A stretch of 45,000 nt of DNA, taken from NCBI GenBank assembly GCA_037447655.1, contig JBBHKE010001197.1:1-45000 (forward strand). The letters run 5' to 3'. Below are positions 10,358-25,483 of this stretch, piece by piece (positions within the stretch are counted from its first letter, which is position 1; each line of letters starts with the position of its first letter). Below the pieces are notes generated by a model. It worked only from the letters and a program-made list of their open reading frames with translations. It was not told where the DNA came from and did not search any database. The DNA is from Zygnema cylindricum. Lineage: Eukaryota > Streptophyta > Zygnematophyceae > Zygnematales > Zygnemataceae. A program made the position numbers and the translations under genes.

Positions 10358-11345
10358 AGTATTTTCTAGGTATAAATATGATGGTATAAAAGGAAAAGAA
10401 AAGAACGGACAGCCTGCCTCCACCTCCTCTCTCTAGCCCTTATACTTGTTGTAGTCACTGAAGGATAGAGAGGGTGGTTGAACCATGGCTGCTTTAGTTT
10501 GAACAGACAGTTATTTTTAGTAGGTTACTAAAAAGAGACCTGACGGACTCAGGACTTGATCCCGGTACCAGTCGTCCGTCAGGTTAGCCGGTAACTGTCA
10601 GCTTTATCCTATTAGACTAGGACCAATGCTAAATGCTATAGGGTATGATAGATATATGTTTATTTAGGAGTGAATGAATTCATTTAACTGAAACTGTATA
10701 CGGCATGCATAGATACATTTTTGTAAAAGTACGAAGTACAATATTATTTTGAAACGGATACCACGCATTTAGTTTCGACAGCGAAACGAATATCACACAA
10801 ATATTTATGACGACTGAGATTGCGTTTTGGTTCATATTCGACGACGCACATCATGGCCATGATCTCGGAATGGTCACTTTGGCGTTTATTGACGTGGCAT
10901 GACTTGGCGCCACGTGGAGAGATAGCATTCGGTCGCGGGAATTCTGACGAACGTTCGGACGAGTGAAAAGTGGACACGCGTCCGCTTAATAGCCTTGTCG
11001 TACATAGGCCGTACAAAAGGTACACCGGCAGTAGTATTTTTTGGTACGGTACTGTAATGTGATTGGTCTGTACTTCAGTAGATAGAAGTTATTAGAGGGA
11101 ATCAGGACTTAGAAAATTTTTGTAGGCAGTCACCTCTCCCTTTGAGAGTTTGTACAAATTGGAATATTTACTGCCTCATAACTTATCTCCTGGTTGGCCG
11201 TTTTCAGTGATTCTTTTTGCTACGGACTCAGGGCAGTCCAGGTTGCACAGGGGTGCAATCAACTGTCAGTTTGCATCCTTGAACACAGTGGATAGTTCCA
11301 TAAATTTATGTACCTTCACCCTAATGTAAGTCTCACAGAATCCAT
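10358..11345 (-). repeat. tRNA-arm repeat family, copy E
   Basis: On the minus strand this matches copy D closely. The shared parts are the GGACTnCCCTGAGTCCGTAGCAAAAAGAAT block, the GTAC-rich block with GCCGGTGTAC, the CCACGTGGC/ACGCCAAAG block, a GTATCCGTTTC block, the TAATAGGATAAAGCTGAC box, a T-arm-like hairpin and the 3' module GCAGCCATGG ... TTCAGTGACT. The last shared string with copy D is AGAAAATACT, which sets the 3' boundary near 10358. The 5' boundary is blurred. It is non-coding. Confidence 0.65.
10539..10583 (-). other. tRNA top-half-like stem in repeat copy E
   Basis: A perfect 10-bp inverted repeat (CCTGACGGAC at 10539-10548 and GTCCGTCAGG at 10574-10583) encloses an 8-nt spacer and a T-arm-like hairpin whose minus-strand loop region reads GGGATCAAGTCC. 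That resembles a tRNA B box. Copies C and D have the same layout with different paired bases in the outer stem. It could be a tRNA-derived RNA Pol III promoter element or a structural tRNA mimic. No complete tRNA cloverleaf is present. Confidence 0.5.
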
Positions 11346-12217
11346 ACAGTTTTGTAATTACAGGCAAGAACTTTAGTAATTCTAGTACGTATCCACCCCC
11401 TATTAGGCGACTCGCTAGAGACTTAGGGTGTGGTTACATTAGACGAAAAGTGAGGTTTACTACAGAATTTTGTACTTGACCGTACAATGTCGTACTATTT
11501 TCTGTGAGTTTCTGAAAACAACATTACAGTACATAAGATTACGATTCTCTAAGGATCCTGAAGAAAACATAGACCGTTCGATTTATTCTGGTCTTCGTCT
11601 GGAAACAATCGCTCCATCCGCCTCTGTAATTGTGAACTTACTTCACGGAGGTGAGTACACCATCACAGAACCTCTAAAATCGCCACACATGTAAGATAGA
11701 CACGAGCGAAGACGAAAATTTTTAGTTTTCACACGTCCCCAAAGTCACGTGCCTTCGAACAAGCTTACCGTAAAATATTTACCGAAAAGAAGAGTGCTTT
11801 CTTGCCAGAATAGTACGATTTTTGCCTTCATTTCAAAAGTATGGTTTTTGCCTTCCTTCCAGCTTCATGGTTTCGAGCTCTATTTTTTGTCGTTGTTTTG
11901 ACATACAAATTCAAATTGCAAAAGTACACGTACATGATACGCAAGTACAAATTTTTAAACTTTCGGTTTCGAAATTTTTGACGATTTTCAAGATTGGATC
12001 CTCAACTTACGTGGAGCCAATCATATTGAACCACGTATGTAAAAACCTATTTTACAGACGTTACGCGACATAACTGTGGACTATGTATTACAAAAATATT
12101 GTTGTCTGTACTTTTACAAAGACCTCTTGATGTAACCACGTCCTTAGAGCCTGATACATGGCAGTACCTATACCAGTACTGACGTTACTCGTAGCTCGAA
12201 CTCGCGAAAAGTACGGC
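11346..12217. other. No gene recognised
   Basis: This is AT-rich sequence with scattered GTAC motifs. The only ORFs are short (under 90 codons) and have no recognisable domain. I see no structural RNA or clear repeat boundary, apart from its position between copy E and the 12.2-14.05 kb palindrome. Confidence 0.4.
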
Positions 12218-14050
12218 TGTATATGGTAAGGGGATGTCCCTATGTGTTAAAGTATCGATTTTTTTCTGTCGTTTTCCCCCAAAATTTGTTCCAAAACGAG
12301 AAAAAAAAATAGCCGTACGAAAAAGTCAATTTTAACAGAGTACAGTGAACGTCAATTCGATACATTGAATGTACTCCATGTTTATCGTCACGTGAATGCA
12401 TTTTGGCGTTTTCCTCTTTTCGACCCCCCGGGCAAAAGAAGCCATCCCATCAAAAAACTTCACCTAAAATCGCCTCGCGAGTGGATTTCAACAAATGTAT
12501 CACCAAACAACGAATGACAAACGATCCATGCACGCGCAACACGAGTGGGAAAATTTTAGGACGAGGGAGAGGACTCGTTGTTTTTCTCCATGCCCGTCAC
12601 GCACATGTGCGTAAAAAAATATGTTGGGGTCTCAGACCTCCACTTTCATTTATGGATCCGTTGCAAACTTTTACGCTGTCGTTTCTTCTCCCCTCTCCCT
12701 CTCACACTATCGCTTTTATCGCCCACTTTTTAGAATGAGACATGCCAATATTGGTATAAAATGAAAGATATTAGAAAAACAATACTTTTGACCATTTTTA
12801 AGTATATATTTTATGGCAAGTCGAGCGAAAAAAGTCGGAAAAAACAAAATCGCGAAAAACGTGGCTTAAAGTTCTTGAATCAGTGACGTCGACGTTGTTA
12901 GACGTTGCCAATCGGTGGAAGTTTCTTAGTCGTCTTCAATCGTCACAAGTTGTACCTACGTCTACAACCATCACATGTCAAAGTTCCGATTTCATTTTCG
13001 CACATTGGGACGCCTCTTCAAAGTAGTACGGAGCACTTCACTATAGTCCAAAATAGCTCTTCAAAGTACCGATTACATAGGAACAACAGCTAATTGGGGC
13101 TGTAAAGGTACGTCCCCGTGTAAGCGATACTTTGAAAAAGTATTTTGGACTATAGTGAAGTGTTCGGTACTACTTTAAAAAACGTCCCCATGTGCGAAAA
13201 TGAAATCGGAACTTTGAAATGTGACGGTTGTAGACGTAGGTACAACCTGTGACGATTGAAGCCGACTACGAAACTGGTGACGCCAACAAAAACAACGATA
13301 GTTGTAGACATCTAGATTTTTGTGATTTTGTGACATGGCAGATGTTTAGGGTTTTGAAACATTTTGATGTCACGCTCACTTGTGACAACGTAGACGTCAC
13401 ATATTCAAGATTATTTGGCCATGGATACCCGATTTCGCTTTCTCTACTTTTTTCGCTCTACTTGCCATAAATATAAACATAAAGGTAGTCAAAAGAATTA
13501 TTTTTCAAATATCTTTCATTTCATACCGGTTTTGTCGTGCCTTAGATAGTGTGAGAGGGAGAGGGGAGAGGCGACGACGACGCAAAATTCTACGAGGACC
13601 CATGAATGAAAGTGGAGGTCCGAGACCCCTGCATACTTTTTCCCGTACATCCTCGATTTTTCCGTACATGCGCGTGACGGGCAGGGATAAAAATAGGGAG
13701 TACTCTCCCTTGTCCTAAAAATTTTCCACTCGTGTGACGCGTGCTTGGACCGTTTTTCATTCGTTCTTTGGGCGGTACTTTCCCTGAAGTCAAGTCGCGA
13801 GGTGATTTTTAATGAAGTTTTTTGACGGGCTGGATTCTCTTCCCCGGGGGTCGAAAAAACGAAAACGACAAAATTTGTTAAGATGACGACAAACATGCAG
13901 TACATTCAAAGTATCGACTTGACGTTTGCTGTACTTTTAAAGAACTGATTTTTTTGTACGGCTAAAGTTGTTCTCGTACGAAACTGCGTTTTGGGTGAAA
14001 ACGACAGATTAAAGTCGATATTTTAACACATGGGGACGTACCCTAATATG
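12218..14050. mobile_element. Long palindromic foldback element
   Basis: The left half (12218 to ~13090) and the right half (~13110-14050) are inverted copies over nearly their whole length, with the centre near 13097. Matching anchors are ATGTGTTAAA at the outer ends, GTCGTTTTCnCCC, GACCCCC(C)GGG, the CACGAGTGG block, GGGTCTCnGACCTCCACTTTCAT, CTCCCCTCTCCCTCTCACACTATC and a very similar core around CACTTCACTATAGTCCAAAATA. There is no transposase. Long-arm foldback DNA transposons have this form. The ORFs in it read straight through inverted-repeat DNA and are not supported as genes. I could not identify a target duplication. Confidence 0.75.
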
Positions 14051-14261
14051 AAGGTACAAATTGAAGGTATCCAGCGTGGCAAAAATTGAGTGGCGGAATG
14101 GCCGCGCCACAAAAGTAACATTATTGACGTGTCGGCATGACATTATCAGGCATGCCGGGAGATGCGGAGTACGGAAAAAATCTAGACTACAGTACAGTCT
14201 TGTAGCGAACACAATAAAGGGAAGAACAGGACAAACGGATTTGTGAAAAGACAATTTTCCC

Positions 14262-14770
14262 TTGGTGTCCACTTTCGATCTAACTCTCTCCCTCTCTCCC
14301 TCTCCCTCACTTTCTCTCTCACTCTCTCTCTCTCTCTCACTCTCTTTCCTTCTCGCACTCCCGCCCACTAATTATTCTCCAGCTGCCTCTCTCTCTGTCT
14401 CTCTCTCCCTCTTTCTCTCCTTCCCCTTCCCTCTCCCTCTCCCTCTCCCTCTCCCTCACCCTCTGCCTCACTCCCTTTCGTTCTATTTTTTTGTATTTTC
14501 ATAATGTTGGATTAAATACAGGGATAAATTTCAGCACATTGTATTTTTTTTGAATTAAAATTCTTAGAAGTTTTCTGCGGAGAAATTTTCTCCCAAGGTA
14601 AGTTTCTTGAGAGTGGAAAAAAATAATTAAATGTGAAAAAAAGGTAAATGCAAGTGGAGAGGGAAAGAAAAGGGTGAGGAGGGAAGGAAAGGTAGAGGAA
14701 AGGAATGGTACTTCCAACTATTTTCATGTACATAAGTACATGTTTTTGTGTTATTTTCTGGGTAACAAAG

Positions 14771-14806
<36 letters not shown>

Positions 14807-15110
14807 CCTCTCTCTCTCTCTCCCTCACTCCTTCACTCCCTCACTCCCTAGCTCCCTCTCTCTCTCTCTCTCCTTCCCCGCCTACTCGCCCCATACCCGC
14901 TCTGTCTACCTCTCTCCATTTCCTCTCTCTCTCTCTCTCCAATTTTTCTGCCCCTGTGTCTTATCCATCCACTCTCTCACTCTCCCCCTTCACCCCTCTC
15001 TCCGCCTCCTTACTCGCTCTCTTTTCCTCTCTTTACCATTCTACAGTTGTCATCCCTATCATTATTTCTACCACTACTGCTACTTCATTCTTATTATTGT
15101 TTATTATCTT
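14262..15110. repeat. Pyrimidine-rich region upstream of oxidase gene 1
   Basis: This stretch holds blocks of (CT)n and (CTCCCT)n at 14275-14475 and 14772-15010, separated by ordinary AT-rich DNA. The Ser-Leu-rich ORFs over it are translations of the repeat. It lies 0.1-0.9 kb before the first oxidase ATG, so it may cover the promoter or 5' UTR. No TATA box stands out. Confidence 0.6.
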
Positions 15111-15206
15111 AATCTCAAAATTATTCTAAAATCGATTAACTGATTTATTTACACTAATTGATTTATTGACTCATTCATTCCCTTTTTATTATTTTTTTGG
15201 GGGCAG

Positions 15207-20287
<5,081 letters not shown>

Positions 20288-21045
20288 AAAACAACTTTGT
20301 TTTCGAACAGAAAAAGGTTAGAGAATTATATTTTACTGTGGTTTTTTATTTTTCAGAAAATAAATTCGGATTAAAAAGGGCAGTTTTTGGTTTAGAAGTC
20401 TCATGTTGAGGCGTTTGTAAACCGAGAAGCGGTCGATTGATTTATTCCAATACCTCTCTCAAAACGAGGTTTTGGATTTAGGATTTCTTGCCTTTGTTTG
20501 TAGGTCCTTCTAGTGTAAATGTGTAATCTATTATTATTTATCCTTTTTTTTAGGAATTTTGGAGGCTGAAGAGTTTGCTAAATAGCATAGGAATTCCCTT
20601 ATTTATCAAGGTATTGCTGAAGTTTGAGAAGCTCTTATAATAGTGTAAGGGCGGCTGTTTTTTGTTTAGGATAGGATTTTTCTTCTCGGTCGGTCTAAGT
20701 TAGTCCCGTCTCTTAAAAAATGTGATTATGTAAAAAAACGTCCGAGAAATAGCTTGAAAAACACGACAGATCTTCAAATTTGAATGATGTTGAAAAATGC
20801 ACGTCTGAGTTTGCTCTGTCCATAAATTGAAAAGAATGAAGTTATCTCCCTCGTAACAGTTCAGCGGCAGACAAACAGAATCTTTCATACTTTGAAAGCA
20901 TGTTGGGACAGAAGGCATCAAGAACAAAATAAACGGGGAAAATATATTTTAATAAACATGCTCGTGTGTCGACGACTATGTGCTATTGATTTTTGAAATA
21001 CGAGTGTTAGTCTTTTATACACACTGTGTATCACTTTGTAAACTA
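20288..21045 (+). other. 3' flank of gene 1, no further gene
   Basis: An AATAAA at 20359-20364, 72 bases after the stop codon, is a plausible polyadenylation signal. Beyond it the sequence is AT-rich, with only short unsupported ORFs. Confidence 0.4.
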
Positions 21046-21255
21046 GTACCCCAACCATCGTTATTAGCGTTAAGAATTTATTAGTACTAATGCAAAATTA
21101 GAATTAACATTACTAATTTAGTGCAAAGAGACGTGGCAGTTTGTAGTCCACATCCATAAACAGTGTCGCTAACAATATTTTTCGATCTATGGCCAAAAAA
21201 AGTTGCAACCGGAATAGTGTTATTTAGTCTAATAACGATGAGTGGTGTAGTGTAC
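21046..21255. mobile_element. MITE-1, ~210 bp, degenerate inverted ends
   Basis: The left end reads GTACCCCAACCATCGTTATTAG. The right end, reverse-complemented, reads GTACACTACACCACTCATCGTTATTAG. The internal block ACGTGGCAGTTTGTAGTCCACAT is shared with MITE-2 and MITE-3. No coding capacity. The superfamily is undetermined. Confidence 0.55.
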
Positions 21256-21906
21256 CATAACATAATTCGTCGCGATATAAAACCATAGTTAAGTTATGTG
21301 CATAGAACGCATGATAAACCAACAGTAAAAATAATGAGTATGGGTGTTGCGGCTCGAGATGCAACGGCCTCTCAAGAACGCAATTACGGTGACCGAAACC
21401 CAGCCTACAACTTCATACCATTTTCGGTGGAGATATTTGGGACCATGGACTCGTCGTTCGATAACTTCATCCGTATTACCCTCGGCGGTCTTTTGAAGTC
21501 CGGGGACCTGGTAGCCCTTCCCCAACTCTCATGTCTACTTTTCACCGCCAACGTATATTTTTCGCACTTCTAACGGTCTCAAGCATCGGCCCTTATCCAA
21601 CAAAGCACTAGGTGACCAATGGTCGTGACTGCGAGATTTACCTTCGCGCCACCCAGTGAACATTGACGATGTTTGTCTTTCCGGCCTTTAGTGTGGATTT
21701 GTTTTAGGTTTTGGGCCGACGACCCAGTTTGTCCTTTGTAGTTTGTGTATAAGATGGTTTTTAGTGCTCTTGTAGTTTGGTTTTGTTATTTGTTTTTGTT
21801 TTTTTTTGTTTTCAATGTTTTTGCTTTCAGTGTTGCTAAGGCCGCTTCTCCATCAAGCGCCGACAGTAATCGTACAAAAACGTTTACCGGCACTAATATT
21901 TCGTTC
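21256..21906. other. No gene recognised between MITE-1 and MITE-2
   Basis: It contains short ORFs at 21298-21573 and 21745-21942. The latter starts with a very hydrophobic, T-rich segment. Neither has a recognisable domain or an intron context that supports it. Confidence 0.35.
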
Positions 21907-22081
21907 ACTACACCGCCAATCGCTATTAGAGTCAAGGATTAAATAGCGTCAAAAAATAATTAGCGTTATTGATTCTTATTTAGTGCCTGAGACGTGGCAG
22001 ATTATGGTCCACGTCCTTAAATAGCGTTATTAGTATTGGCCGCAAAATGAAATAAAATAGTAACAGGGTTGAGTTGCACAT
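21907..22081. mobile_element. MITE-2, degenerate copy
   Basis: It starts CTACACCGCCAATCGCTATTAGAG and carries the family core GACGTGGCAGATTATGGTCCACGTC, itself a small hairpin, then CTTAAATAGCGTTATTAG. The right end (GGGTTGAGTTGCAC) is a poor match to the family terminus. Confidence 0.4.
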
Positions 22082-22177
22082 GGATTGATAGAGAATTAAA
22101 CGTCATGTCTAAATTTGAACAAAAAAAAGGACAAAAAAATCTTTTTCTGTGAGTTTTGAGCGATTTTTTATTTAAAC

Positions 22178-22363
22178 CGTCAGATTCGGACGATCGGACG
22201 GTCGTTGATCAAAGTAGCGATCTAAGAAGATCACATGAAAAGCCTATAACACAACTGACGATAGGACTATCGTCAGATTTGGACGATCGGAAGGTTGTTG
22301 ATCAAAGTAACGACTTAAGACGATCACATGAAAAGCCCATAACACAACTTACGATGAAGGTGT
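22178..22363. repeat. 93-bp tandem duplication
   Basis: CGTCAGATTCGGACGATCGG at 22178 recurs at 22271 with few changes. The similarity continues through GATCACATGAAAAGCC and ATAACACAACT. The reading frame over both copies stays open by chance of period (93 = 31 codons), but nothing else supports a gene. Confidence 0.8.
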
Positions 22364-22750
22364 CGACAAAAGACCTACAATAGAAACGCCTACTTTTGAA
22401 CTATGCTTCTTACAAAACGAAGGCAGAATGTCCATAAAATGCGGAAGTGATTTCAGGTGATTGTATACTCGCTTCCACTGGACACGTGGTGTTATTTAGC
22501 ACACAATAATCTCCGTATCATCACAAATGTCACAGCATGTGACGCGTCTGGTGGGCCGCTCGAAGATACGAATCCGACGGCTAAGAATGTCACAAGTACG
22601 ATTGCTGGACAACAATGACATAGCAGAATCGGTTTTACAAACGTCGGTTCTACTTTTGTAAAAAGTTAGATTGTTTTTTGTGCGCTAAATTTTAGTGTGG
22701 GCGTTTTTAGATTACGTAAAATACCACGTACTGACCATGACCATGATACG

Positions 22751-22954
22751 GTACACCTTGAATCGTTATTAGCGTATAGAAATTATTAGTGTAAAGAAAA
22801 TATTAGCGTCGTTCATTCTAATTTAGTACCAGAAGACGTGGCAGATTATGCTCTACTCCTTAAATAGTGTAATTTACTATATTTAAGGTATCAATGTCAA
22901 AATTCTCGGATGCCGATATAGCGTACATAAGGCTAATAACGGGTCACGGTGTAC
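22751..22954. mobile_element. MITE-3, ~204 bp
   Basis: The left end is GTACACCTTGAATCGTTATTAG. The right end, reverse-complemented, is GTACACCGTGACCCGTTATTAG. The core ACGTGGCAGATTATG...CTCCTTAAATAG is shared with MITE-1 and MITE-2. One base separates it from MITE-4. Confidence 0.65.
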
Positions 22955-22955
22955 A

Positions 22956-23457
22956 GTACACCGCGAATCGTAATTAGAGTAGATAATGCTAAATCGGTCG
23001 CCTTAAATTTCGCCTCTATCACTTTAAATAGAGTAAATGATTCTAAATTTTTCATTATACTATTTAAGGTACTTCTTGAATGAGCGTTAATAGCTATAAT
23101 ACAGTGTCGTTTTAAATAGTGTGGTGTACGGTCGGTGTCTTGCCGTGCAAAATTGTACTTTATTAAGTAAAAAAGTACAAATAATGATTTAATACAGGCC
23201 GTTTTCATGTAACTGCTTTTTAACAACCGCATAGTGCAAACGTCACAGTGACAATAAACTGTACGTTTGTCAGATTATGTATTAATACCTAATTTACAGT
23301 AGAGATATTCAACGCGTCAAATTAGAATACTTAATTAAATTAGAGTAAATTCCTTTTTGAAATGTTCTATCACACAAATTAAAGTTTATAACTTTATTTT
23401 TTTTTCTCTTTTTTTACTCTAATTTTTTCTTTACTCTAATTACGATTCACGGTGTAC
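22956..23457. mobile_element. MITE-4, ~502 bp
   Basis: The left end GTACACCGCGAATCGTAATTAG and the right end, reverse-complemented GTACACCGTGAATCGTAATTAG, form inverted repeats of about 27 bp. The interior is AT-rich and non-coding. It uses the same terminal sequence as MITE-3, which directly precedes it. Confidence 0.7.
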
Positions 23458-24617
23458 TACTTGTGCAAAAGAGCGTTTTGATTAGCACGTTCTTCCCTTG
23501 ACGGCGGTTATTATGACACTACATTTTTAATTTTTTAACTGTCGAATTTTGACGATGTAGGGTGAAGTTTCATCAGACGTTTTTGAAATCGTACGGCCAA
23601 CTCTACTGACCAGGTCGATTGAGTCCATGTTCCATCACGAAGAGTCTGTAAACCACGTGTTCTAAATTGATTGGCGTCACGCAAGCTACGATCCGATATT
23701 GAATATCTTTCAGATTTTTAGCACCGACAAACTTAACTTCAAATCTTCACTTGCGTACCATGTACCTGCGTACGAAATCATCATACGACAAAACTTTTAT
23801 ACTTTTTGCAGACGCCGTCTTTACGCCAGCTCAATTTTTAGGGTTTCTTCTTTCGAACATAACGAAAGTCTTTTGAGAGAAATAGTGTGACGAAAAAAAG
23901 TTACTGAAAATAGCGTGACGAAAGAATGTTACGAAATTGCATTTTTATTTTTGGTCGTATTTTGGAAAGCACGTGTCATGTGCAAATCTTGTGATTTTTC
24001 GTTGGTTGTGCATCGTGACACGTAGCTTAATCGTCCAGCGTGTCACGAATTTTATTTTTCTGTATCTGTCAACCCACCTCGAGATATCTGTCAACCCACC
24101 TCGAGACACCTCCTCGAGGTGGGTTGACAGTTACAGGCAAAAATGAAGAAACGCCTTGCAGATGAACATCCGACAGTCAGTATTAACACCCAGACCTTTG
24201 GAGAGTATTGGCAAGATTCTCTGTAATGTTGTTTTTTGTATAAAAACAAAATAAGCGGTACAATTTGGTACGGATAGTCGCAGATTTATGTAAACTACCC
24301 CACTCTTCGTCGTAAGTTAAAGATCTAATACTGAAAATTATCAAAGATTTCAAAACCGACCAACTTCATTTCAAAATCCGTACTTGCGTACTATATACAT
24401 GTGTGCCATCTCAATGTACCACATAGTTCCCCTTCTCTTTGCATACCATCACCGCTCTGCACTGACTTTTACACCGGCTGCAATTTCACTCTTCTTTTTA
24501 TTTCTTAAAGAATGCTCACATTAATTCCTAGCATCTCATTTTTCATCCTTCTACTAGAAACGCCGTCCAAAAATTGTTCCCTACACACGGAATGTTAATA
24601 AGCTCTACCAAAATTGA
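23458..24617. other. Intergenic, no gene; contains a perfect hairpin
   Basis: AT-rich sequence with short ORFs only. Two degenerate direct copies of an ~85-bp segment (ACTTGCGTAC then ATGTACCTGCGTACG-like) occur near 23693-23775 and 24321-24408. The notable feature is the inverted repeat at 24066-24130, listed separately. Confidence 0.35.
24066..24130. repeat. 18-bp hairpin with a duplicated arm
   Basis: CTGTCAACCCACCTCGAG occurs at 24066-24083 and again at 24088-24105. Its exact reverse complement is at 24113-24130, leaving a 7-base loop. Either left copy can pair with the right arm. There is no T-run after it that would suggest a Pol III terminator. Confidence 0.85.
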
Positions 24618-24766
24618 ATCTATATATATATATATATGTATATGTATATATATGAATATATGAATATATGTATATATGTATAAATATGTATATACATGTA
24701 TATATATGTGCATATATATGCATATATGTATATATGTATATATATATATATATATGTATACATATG
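24618..24766. repeat. TA/TATG microsatellite, left of the chromovirus
   Basis: This is an imperfect TATATG/TATA array. A sister array lies at 32245-32375, directly after the 3' LTR, so the chromovirus appears to have landed inside one array. Confidence 0.9.
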
Positions 24767-24934
24767 TGTAACAGGGTTACAGAGTTGGGCACTTAGTGGC
24801 TATGGTTAGACTGCTATAGTTGCGGTCCCATAGCAACACAGCTGCGATTCCAGATCAGCGACATACTCCGGCAGTTGCAGTTTCCCTGAGTAAATCAAGG
24901 TTCAGCGGGACGCTGAATCCTTAGTGGGAGGCAG
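24767..24934 (+). repeat. Truncated LTR joined to a chromovirus 3' internal tail
   Basis: Bases 24767-24860 match the first ~94 bp of the chromovirus LTR. They switch at ATCAGCG to a segment (to 24934) that matches the last ~75 bp of the internal region at 31680-31757, including the polypurine tract GTGGGAGGCA. This is what remains of a second element, in tandem and sharing the next LTR, after a deletion between its LTR and its internal end. Confidence 0.8.
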
Positions 24935-25420
24935 TGTAACAGGGTTATAGAGTTGGGCAGTTAGTGGCTATGGTTAGACTGCTATAGTTGCGGTCCCAAA
25001 GCAGCGCAGCTGCAATTCCAAATCAGCGTTGAATAGCAGCATAGCAACTTAGCGGCGTAGCAACTTAGTAGCGCAGCAACGTAGCAGCAGAGCATAGCAA
25101 CGCCGCAGAATGTAGATGGAGCTGTATAGTTCTAGAAGGACGTTTTAGATAGATCTCGGTTGACCGTGAAGGTCCACGTCTTCAGCTGTACAGTACTAGG
25201 TTGACTAGCAGTTAGTTAGTTTAAATAGTCGAGTAGACCTAGTGAATGGACACTCTTCTGTAGACCTTCGCAGCGAGCGTAAACCTTGAAATCTCTTCCA
25301 AGTAATAAAGTGCAACCTTGTCTGTCAGTTCTGTGTACTCCTACAGTTGCTACGGGAAGATCCTTGGTGTTTTCCGCTGTGCATTGTGACGTGCTGTGGC
25401 GTACTGTTGCCCCTTTTACA
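24935..25420 (+). repeat. 5' LTR of the chromovirus
   Basis: This is a 486-bp LTR, TGTAAC...TTTTACA. An AATAAA within AAGTAATAAAGTGC lies toward its 3' end and may be the polyadenylation signal. Repeated AGCATAGCAACTTAGC-like motifs occupy the middle. Confidence 0.9.
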
Positions 25421-25421
25421 T

Positions 25422-25433
25422 TGGTATCAAAGC
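25422..25433 (+). other. Primer-binding site
   Basis: TGGTATCAAAGC lies two bases after the 5' LTR. It differs by one base from the TGGTATCAGAGC site common in plant retrotransposons primed by initiator methionine tRNA. Confidence 0.75.
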
Positions 25434-25483
25434 TTCTCTTGTGACACGACAGTATAGATGAACACGGCGTATCCATTACACAA

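Noticed and set aside
12403-13905. ORFs of 111 and 129 codons in the foldback element
   Set aside because: They run through inverted-repeat DNA on opposite strands, match each other only because the arms are inverted copies, and show no domain.
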